Positions 15,098 through 20,370 of a stretch of 20,370 bases of DNA are shown here, piece by piece. The stretch spans positions 1 through 20,370 of the forward strand of contig JBLIIE010000097.1 of the NCBI GenBank assembly GCA_047634635.1. Direction: 5' to 3'. Positions within the stretch are counted from its first letter, which is position 1. Each line of letters starts with the position of its first letter. This DNA is from Granulosicoccus sp047634635. GTDB taxonomy: Bacteria; Pseudomonadota; Gammaproteobacteria; Granulosicoccales; Granulosicoccaceae. The translations under genes were made by a program, and so were the position numbers. The notes under the pieces were generated by a model. The model had not been told where the DNA came from, searched no databases, and saw nothing but the letters and a program-made list of their open reading frames with translations.

Positions 15098-15415
15098 TTA
15101 CGCTTTTTCCATCTCACACATCAACGGATGATTGCGCTCGCGTGCCAATTGTGTGACCTGCGCTACTTTTGTCTCGGCAATTTCCCGAGTAGATACACCA
15201 CAAACACCCTTCCCTTTTTGATGAACATGTAGCATAACCCGTGTGGCCTGCTCCCTGTCCAACTTGAAAAACACCTCCAGAACTTCAACAACAAACTCCA
15301 TTGGCGTGTAGTCGTCATTGAGAATAACAACCTTCCAAAGCGGCGGTTTCGCCAGCTTAGGTTTGGCCGTCTCAATGGCTAAACCACCTTCATAGTTAGT
15401 GTCTTCTTCACTCAT
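15098..15415 (-). CDS. clpS: ATP-dependent Clp protease adaptor ClpS
   Basis: A 105-residue adaptor that binds N-terminal destabilising residues (Leu, Phe, Trp, Tyr) and hands the proteins to ClpA. The flexible N-terminal tail (1-24) is followed by WKVVILNDDYTPMEFV (27-42), where N33, D34 and M39 line the N-degron pocket, and MLHVHQKGKGVCG (61-73), with H65 in the pocket. The C-terminal helix ends with RNHPLMCEMEKA. All pocket residues are present, so it should be functional. It is the first gene of the clpS-clpA pair. An out-of-frame four-codon reading frame (ATG at 15422) overlaps the start, which may or may not matter. Confidence 0.97.
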   Translation of the reverse strand: MSEEDTNYEGGLAIETAKPKLAKPPLWKVVILNDDYTPMEFVVEVLEVFFKLDREQATRVMLHVHQKGKGVCGVSTREIAETKVAQVTQLARERNHPLMCEMEKA

Positions 15416-15801
15416 TACTCATTTTCCGCGAGATCGATCGACTGGAAACATCGTTCTTGTCGACCGTTTGTACGTTTATTACAGGAGACTGGTGTCATGA
15501 TCACGCTTGAAGGAATAATCGCAATATTCGTACCCCTTTAACATGGTGTTTGAATTACCTAACTCAATCGACTTGCGCCAATCGACCTTACCCTCCTAAC
15601 TTACCCTCATGGGCGATGAAAGTGTAGCTTTGCTGATTACGAGAAAAGTTGATTTAAAACACTGTTCGGGAAAGAATAGTCGACTAACTCTCCAACGTTA
15701 TAGAGATTGATTCTCAAAAACCAATAGTCAGGATAGTCGAGTCCGTTAATTCAGCCTCCAGGTAGTCCCTATTTGCTAGTTGATGCCCATTAAAAATCCG
15801 T
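15416..15801. other. Gene-free region upstream of clpS
   Basis: About 386 nt between clpS (start side) and the 3' end of the ligase-like gene. Only very short frames are present, such as a 14-codon plus-strand frame at 15497-15541 (MITLEGIIAIFVPL) preceded by AGGAGA, and a 21-codon minus-strand frame in the same stretch. Neither is supported as a gene. The pentamer TCGAC recurs on the plus strand at 15438, 15460, 15568, 15582 and 15680. The clpS promoter and a possible terminator for the glycan operon must lie here, but I cannot place either with confidence. Confidence 0.5.
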
Positions 15802-17772
15802 TTATAGCTTGCGCTGGCGTTTTGGCCTTCCAGCTGCCGCGACATTTTCCGCAGCTTGTCGTGCTCTTTTAACAGCACGAGTTTCATAGACCCGCTGTTC
15901 TGTCTGATAAGTGTCTAGTGACTTTCCTCCACTTAGTTGTTCCGCCTGTTGCGCTTCAACATTCCGATGAGCTTGCGACTCCAAGGCCTCTCTGTGTGCT
16001 TCCTGAGCCATGAATGCAGCAGCACCCCGTTTAGGTACACGTTGGCCCGCCCGACTTTTCCGTTGGGGTTTCAATTCAAGCCGAGGGGCAATTTCTGCCT
16101 CCACCCTGGATGCTGTATCAGCCTGCACGCTAGCAGTATTGCGCCTAGGTCGTTTAGTGCGAGGGCCTGATTTTCCTGCGTTAACGCCAGCCGTAGCGAA
16201 TTTATCCTCGTCACTGGCTTTTTTGAGCACTTGCAGGATAATCAGGTAAGCCCAGAAATAGATCGTAAAATTGAGAGCCACAGCGCGTGATCCGAATATG
16301 CAGACCACCGCATAGCAGACAGGTAACGCAGTACCTCCGATGCCAACCGCTCTTATAAACCTGTCGGTCTGGTTCTGAGCATGGAACCTACCTAGCTTGA
16401 ACATATACCCCATGATAAGGATGAACAACACGACGGCCGGTATTCCCATCTGAGAGCCAAGATAAAAATACATGCTGTGAGGATCACTTTCCGTCATTTC
16501 CTCCTGGATATACTGTTCCTTCAGAAATTGAAAACCCTTAAAACCCTTACCAAAAACAGGGCTTTCCACCATCATTTGACCCGCTGCTTCCCACAGAATA
16601 AATCTGGTTGAGGAGCTTTTATCCAGCTTTTCCTCTTCGGGTGCCGAACTTACTGCGGATTCACTAGCTATCAAGCCACCCATTCTGGCGGAAATCGATT
16701 CAGGCATAACTGTCGGGAAAGCTACAACGACACAGATCGACAATATCACAGCAGCGAGAAGGAACATCTTACCTCTGTAATAACCCACCACGAAAGCACC
16801 CAATGCCATTGCCACATAGGCACCACGCGAGAAAGTGGTGAGGAGTACCTTGAGGGCTAAAATAAAGTACGGCGTCAACATCCAGGCTCGGATGTCCTTA
16901 ATAAATACCAAAAAAAAGGCGAGCAAAGGTAACAATGTATAGGCCACAAAACCGCCAAAATTATTCGCTTGCATCTGCGGCCCTAGAATCCGACTTTTTT
17001 CAATCGAGGAGCGTCCCATTTTTTCCAGCATCTCTGGAATCGAAGAAATCACCACCACCATTGACCCGATCATAATGTAAACAACAGCGCGCTTTGCACC
17101 GTCTTTATCGCGTATCAATGCAACCAGTATTAAATAAATAATGAATTGATCAAGCCATGATTTAAAACTGAGAATCTCTGATTTCAAAAGATAAGCACCG
17201 CCAGGGTGCTGCAAAATAGTGAACGCAGATATAGCGGTATAAACCCCAAACGCTATAACAAGAATGCTACCCGGTGGCCAGACGACAAACTTGACCTTTT
17301 CGCGCGATGCATATAAAAGCGCGGTTCCCAAACCAAGTATGATCAGCATGTTCGTTCCGTTCAGACCCGGAGCGACTGGTATAACGTAGGATTTTGCAAA
17401 TGGAAGATAGAGCAGAATGCACACAACGGTAATTTCAACCGTTTTAATGGTGCTCATTGCGATAATGATGCCTATGACAAATCCAGCCGAATAAAGGATC
17501 GGTCTAGGCAAACCTCCCGCAATAATTATCCCCAACACGACTACTGCGGGGAAGCAGAGAAAAATCAGAACGGGCTTCAGACTTTCCAGCGATGGCCACC
17601 CATCAAAACTACCACTGTCCGAATCAGATTCCTGTGGTGCAGGCGCTACTGAACCTTTCCGTCGTGATTTTTTATTCTGATTATTTCTACGTCGACCCGC
17701 TCGGGTCGAAGCACTGCCCTCAATACCGTCGGTATTACTGTTGGCGTGCGGAGACGGATTTGTAGAGGCCAT
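15802..17772 (-). CDS. O-antigen ligase/polymerase-like membrane protein with basic tails
   Basis: A 656-residue polytopic inner-membrane protein of the O-antigen ligase (Wzy_C/WaaL) superfamily, expected to join or polymerise glycans at the periplasmic face. A hydrophilic N terminus rich in Arg/Lys (RAGRRRNNQNKKSRRKG, 24-40) precedes about ten membrane segments between 65 and 516. TFSRGAY (313-319) and the large periplasmic loop ending in SDPHSMYFYLGSQMG (429-443) match the conserved Arg and the H-containing motif of the family. Residues 517-656 form a long basic, Ala/Gln/Arg-rich cytoplasmic tail that the family normally lacks. The start overlaps the deacetylase gene by 38 nt; the next Met is far inside, so this start is likely. 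Ligase and polymerase roles cannot be separated from sequence. Confidence 0.82.
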   Translation of the reverse strand: MASTNPSPHANSNTDGIEGSASTRAGRRRNNQNKKSRRKGSVAPAPQESDSDSGSFDGWPSLESLKPVLIFLCFPAVVVLGIIIAGGLPRPILYSAGFVIGIIIAMSTIKTVEITVVCILLYLPFAKSYVIPVAPGLNGTNMLIILGLGTALLYASREKVKFVVWPPGSILVIAFGVYTAISAFTILQHPGGAYLLKSEILSFKSWLDQFIIYLILVALIRDKDGAKRAVVYIMIGSMVVVISSIPEMLEKMGRSSIEKSRILGPQMQANNFGGFVAYTLLPLLAFFLVFIKDIRAWMLTPYFILALKVLLTTFSRGAYVAMALGAFVVGYYRGKMFLLAAVILSICVVVAFPTVMPESISARMGGLIASESAVSSAPEEEKLDKSSSTRFILWEAAGQMMVESPVFGKGFKGFQFLKEQYIQEEMTESDPHSMYFYLGSQMGIPAVVLFILIMGYMFKLGRFHAQNQTDRFIRAVGIGGTALPVCYAVVCIFGSRAVALNFTIYFWAYLIILQVLKKASDEDKFATAGVNAGKSGPRTKRPRRNTASVQADTASRVEAEIAPRLELKPQRKSRAGQRVPKRGAAAFMAQEAHREALESQAHRNVEAQQAEQLSGGKSLDTYQTEQRVYETRAVKRARQAAENVAAAGRPKRQRKL

Positions 17773-18556
17773 AGTAAAGCCGGTTGCCTAAGGTTCTTTG
17801 CAAAATTTTCTTTGCCTGACTACGAAGTCGGTGCGAGCGATAGTAGCTACGATCCGGTGTAATCATGCGTTCAAATTCTTCCAACTGCGTAGTGCGCCGA
17901 ATAGCCACACGCTTCAGAGGCTGAATTCCTGACATTGGCAACAACGTACCTCTTTGTGCTGCAACCATTGCCAAAGTGGAATCAAAGCTTCTAGAAACTT
18001 TCACCATTCCGACATCTGAGCCAAACCACTGCGTGTAGCCCGCGGATCTCATTAACTCCAACGTTCTACTATTATAGCGACCACCAGGAAAAGACATTGA
18101 TTCACAGGGGTATTTCGTAATCTTTTCAAGAAAGATTTTACTCTCGACCAATTCCTGATGTGCAGCACTGGACGACAGATCATTGAAAAACTGATGAGTT
18201 ACACCGTGACTACCCACTATCATATCAGGGACATTTGCCAAAGTCTCGACACCACCAGCGCTAAGAAAACCTGGCCGTGAATCGATAAAACCCGTTGTTA
18301 TAAAAAAGTAAGCACACAAACCGCGCTCAACCAGCAATGGCACTGCAATATCAAGATTACTTTGATGACCGTCATCAAATGTAATAACCACATCAGCAGC
18401 GTTACCCGAAACAAATACGCCCGTTTTCGCCTTAGCCAAACAGTCTAGTTGCTGAATGAAATTATCTTTAGACACAGCATAGGGTAAGTCCTCTGTATCT
18501 ATAGCACTTATATCATCACCCTCAAATAGCGAATGATACATCAGGACAACACTCAT
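17735..18556 (-). CDS. Polysaccharide deacetylase family protein (NodB fold)
   Basis: A 273-residue carbohydrate esterase family 4-like protein that would remove N- or O-acetyl groups from a glycan. Motif 1 is TFDDG (59-63, with D61 or D62 as base and metal ligand), motif 2 is SHGVTH (116-121, zinc ligands H117 and H121), and motif 3 is FPGGRYN (157-163). The first residues MSVVLMYHSLFEG and the segment YAVSKDNFIQQLDCL are typical of exopolysaccharide-locus deacetylases. No signal peptide is seen, so it may act on cytoplasmic lipid-linked intermediates. The C-terminal 50 residues are basic and of unknown role. GGAG lies about 8 nt upstream of the ATG. It sits between the flippase and ligase genes, overlapping the latter by 38 nt. 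Confidence 0.88.
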   Translation of the reverse strand: MSVVLMYHSLFEGDDISAIDTEDLPYAVSKDNFIQQLDCLAKAKTGVFVSGNAADVVITFDDGHQSNLDIAVPLLVERGLCAYFFITTGFIDSRPGFLSAGGVETLANVPDMIVGSHGVTHQFFNDLSSSAAHQELVESKIFLEKITKYPCESMSFPGGRYNSRTLELMRSAGYTQWFGSDVGMVKVSRSFDSTLAMVAAQRGTLLPMSGIQPLKRVAIRRTTQLEEFERMITPDRSYYRSHRLRSQAKKILQRTLGNRLYYGLYKSVSARQQ

Positions 18557-18616
18557 TCGAAACTCCGATCATTAAAAGCATACATCGACAGTACTCAAAT
18601 TATATTAGTCATCGGA

Positions 18617-20077
18617 TTACTTTATTCGACGTAACGTATCGTACCGACTAGCAATCCAGAATCTGACTTCCGGCTCTACCAGCCACATTACCAACAGTAA
18701 GACCGTCGTTCCAATAAGGCCCTTGGTAACAAAATCGAAGGCATCATTTCCAAAAGTCAGAGAATTTAAAAGAATAAAGGTAGCAACACTAGCAACTGCC
18801 ATCAGTGCCGGAATTCGTAAATCAATAGGGAAGCTAACGTATCGGAAAGCCCGGATTGACACACCTGCTGCAAAAACAGCGAACGCAAGTAGTGTCATCA
18901 TGGCCGCACCAGCAATCCCATATTTTGGTATAAATATGAAATTTAGGCTAATGTTAATTACTGTAGCAATACAACTCCAGACTACCAATGCTTTAGTATC
19001 TTTAAAAATATACAGCCCCGCAGTAAAAATATGCATGGAACCCTGCAGTAAGTAAGTCATCGATAAATAGGGAATAATCACAGTTCCAGGGGCATATTTA
19101 GGGCCGGACAGAAAACCCAGTAAATGTGGCGCTGTTATCGCAAACATAGTTACAAAAGGTATACCAGCGATCAGGAAAACCCGCAGAAATTTGGATAAAA
19201 ATACCTGTGTTGACTCTTTTCCTTTAGCCTCCCAAATTTGCATGTATGCAGGCTTGAGAGCCTGGACCATCGCTACGAGTATGATCAGATCTATATAAGT
19301 GGACAGGTTATACGAAGCAGAATACTGCCCCAATGCACTTGCGCCGATCATTGATTCAATCATATAGCGATCGCTAAGACGCAACACCAACTCCAACGAC
19401 TCCAAAATCATGAGCGGCAAACCGTAGAACAACATGGATTTTGCTAGTGTTGTTGAAATATTTTCAAATTTCAAATGAAAATCAGAAGAATAGCAATAGA
19501 AGGCATAACTCACAGCGACGACTTCTGCTATCAGCATGCAAGCGATAACTGACCAGGGATTCAAGGCCGAAACGAGTAACAAGGACACAATAAAAACAAG
19601 ATTGAGGCAACGGGTCAGACTCTCAATTACGGCGACATCGCCACTGCGCTGTTGAGAGCGTAGAAAATTAATTACACCACTGCCTAACAAGCGAATGAAG
19701 ACAATTCCTGATGCCAGTAGAAACAAAGACGACAACCCTTCGTATTGCATTATATTCGGCAATATAAACAGTCCACTGACCAACCAAAGTAACGTAGTCA
19801 TTAAAGCCAAACAGAAAAACACAACACTCACTGTGCTATTCAATTGATTCATGCTGAAGTCAATATTACCGTGCTTGATCTGAGCATAAAATCGAATTAC
19901 AGCGTGCTGCACACCCAGCTTACCAATCGCTATGAACAAGGTAAGACTTGCCGTGATCAACCCCACAATGCCGTATTCCGCGACACTTAAGTTTCGCGTA
20001 AGAATCGGAAAACTGATAAGTCCTACAATTCCGGTTACCACTCCGGCCGATGCGTAATTACGCAGATGACTCAACAT
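18617..20077 (-). CDS. Polysaccharide flippase (Wzx/MVF-like)
   Basis: A 486-residue integral membrane protein of the polysaccharide exporter superfamily, expected to flip undecaprenyl-linked oligosaccharide across the inner membrane. The N terminus LRNYASAGVVTGIVGLISFP, followed by ILTRNLSVAEYGIVGL, is the classic Wzx start (amphipathic helix, then TRxLsxxEYG). About 12-14 hydrophobic segments span the length. LRLSDRYMIESMIGASALGQYSASYNLS is the conserved central block (dR.mi....G...vG.Y..a). The C-terminal third is poorly conserved and purely hydrophobic. It lies 29 nt after the truncated upstream gene and 60 nt before the deacetylase gene. The sugar substrate cannot be read. Confidence 0.9.
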   Translation of the reverse strand: MLSHLRNYASAGVVTGIVGLISFPILTRNLSVAEYGIVGLITASLTLFIAIGKLGVQHAVIRFYAQIKHGNIDFSMNQLNSTVSVVFFCLALMTTLLWLVSGLFILPNIMQYEGLSSLFLLASGIVFIRLLGSGVINFLRSQQRSGDVAVIESLTRCLNLVFIVSLLLVSALNPWSVIACMLIAEVVAVSYAFYCYSSDFHLKFENISTTLAKSMLFYGLPLMILESLELVLRLSDRYMIESMIGASALGQYSASYNLSTYIDLIILVAMVQALKPAYMQIWEAKGKESTQVFLSKFLRVFLIAGIPFVTMFAITAPHLLGFLSGPKYAPGTVIIPYLSMTYLLQGSMHIFTAGLYIFKDTKALVVWSCIATVINISLNFIFIPKYGIAGAAMMTLLAFAVFAAGVSIRAFRYVSFPIDLRIPALMAVASVATFILLNSLTFGNDAFDFVTKGLIGTTVLLLVMWLVEPEVRFWIASRYDTLRRIK

Positions 20078-20106
20078 AAAGTTGTTACCTTGATTTGCAT
20101 GTCGAG

Positions 20107-20370
20107 TCAGATACCTTGAAAGGCATCATACAAATCTGACAAGGGCGCAAATCGTGCCCCTTCGCTACCACACCAATCCAGGGTCTGCTGCATATCATCG
20201 ATAAAACGTTTAACTTCATCAGCTGTCTGTGGATAAGGCGATGCCTTTTCAATAATCTCCATCGAGTGAAACATCATATTAATGGAAACTACCCGGCAAG
20301 CACTATGCTTCTTTAAGTGATAACGAAAAATATCTTTCATTTGATCAACTGATGCAAACCAAGGACGAAA
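20107..20370 (-). CDS. C-terminal fragment of a glycan-locus deacetylase-like protein (cut by window edge)
   Basis: The frame is open to position 20370, so the visible 87 residues are the C-terminal end of a longer protein whose start lies outside. It begins FRPWFASVDQMKDIFRYHLK at the edge and has a clear block SINMMFHSMEIIEKASPYP, then a helix and the ending RFAPLSDLYDAF. This pattern (MMFHSMEI..g.SPY, followed by a helical tail and fxxLsdly) resembles the end of polysaccharide-deacetylase-like proteins found in exopolysaccharide clusters. The core catalytic motifs are not in view, so the call rests on the tail alone. An internal Met (20340) is not the true start. It is 29 nt upstream of the flippase gene and in the same orientation. 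Confidence 0.5.
   Translation of the reverse strand, partial: FRPWFASVDQMKDIFRYHLKKHSACRVVSINMMFHSMEIIEKASPYPQTADEVKRFIDDMQQTLDWCGSEGARFAPLSDLYDAFQGI

Noticed and set aside
15497..15541. 14-codon plus-strand frame MITLEGIIAIFVPL with AGGAGA upstream
   Set aside because: Too short to judge, lies in the clpS upstream region, and has no supporting context; chance is the simpler explanation.

Overview
The window looks like a chromosomal segment of a Gram-negative proteobacterium, most likely a gammaproteobacterium. The evidence is the ClpS/ClpA pair beside infA, a YqiB-type DUF1249 protein, a YciA-type thioesterase, a DUF4124 envelope protein and serS. The genus cannot be read from the sequence. 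Nearly all genes lie on the minus strand; only the DUF4124 gene and infA are on the plus strand.

Region 1 (about 151-9215, minus strand) is a complete high-affinity ABC uptake system of the branched-chain amino acid (Liv/HAAT) type: two ATPases, two permeases and a periplasmic binding protein. It sits between three acyl-CoA enzymes. In transcription order the genes are a long-chain acyl-CoA synthetase, LivG, LivH, LivM, the binding protein, LivF, a phenylacetate-CoA-ligase-like protein and an acyl-CoA thioesterase. Several junctions are ATGA overlaps, so this is probably one operon. The gene content suggests import of a carboxylic acid (fatty, aromatic or otherwise hydrophobic) followed by CoA activation, rather than amino acid uptake; the substrate is unknown. 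Two related palindromic elements bracket the binding-protein gene.

Region 2 (about 9221-15415) is housekeeping: serS (only 5 nt upstream of the acyl-CoA synthetase gene), the fluoride channel crcB, a divergent DUF4124 gene, yqiB, infA, and clpS-clpA. infA and clpA converge on a strong hairpin terminator that works in both directions. yqiB and infA diverge from an intergenic region where predicted promoters share one -35 hexamer.

Region 3 (15416-15801) is about 386 nt with no recognisable gene.

Region 4 (15802-20370, minus strand) is the downstream end of an exopolysaccharide or surface-glycan locus. It holds the tail of a deacetylase-like protein cut by the window edge, a Wzx-like flippase, a NodB-type polysaccharide deacetylase and an O-antigen-ligase/polymerase-like membrane protein with unusual basic tails. 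The locus continues beyond position 20370.

I found no rRNA, tRNA, CRISPR array, transposase, integrase or phage gene. The most unusual items are the transport-plus-acyl-CoA cluster with its degenerate adenylating enzyme, the paired RNA-type hairpins around the binding-protein gene, and the basic tails on the ligase-like protein.
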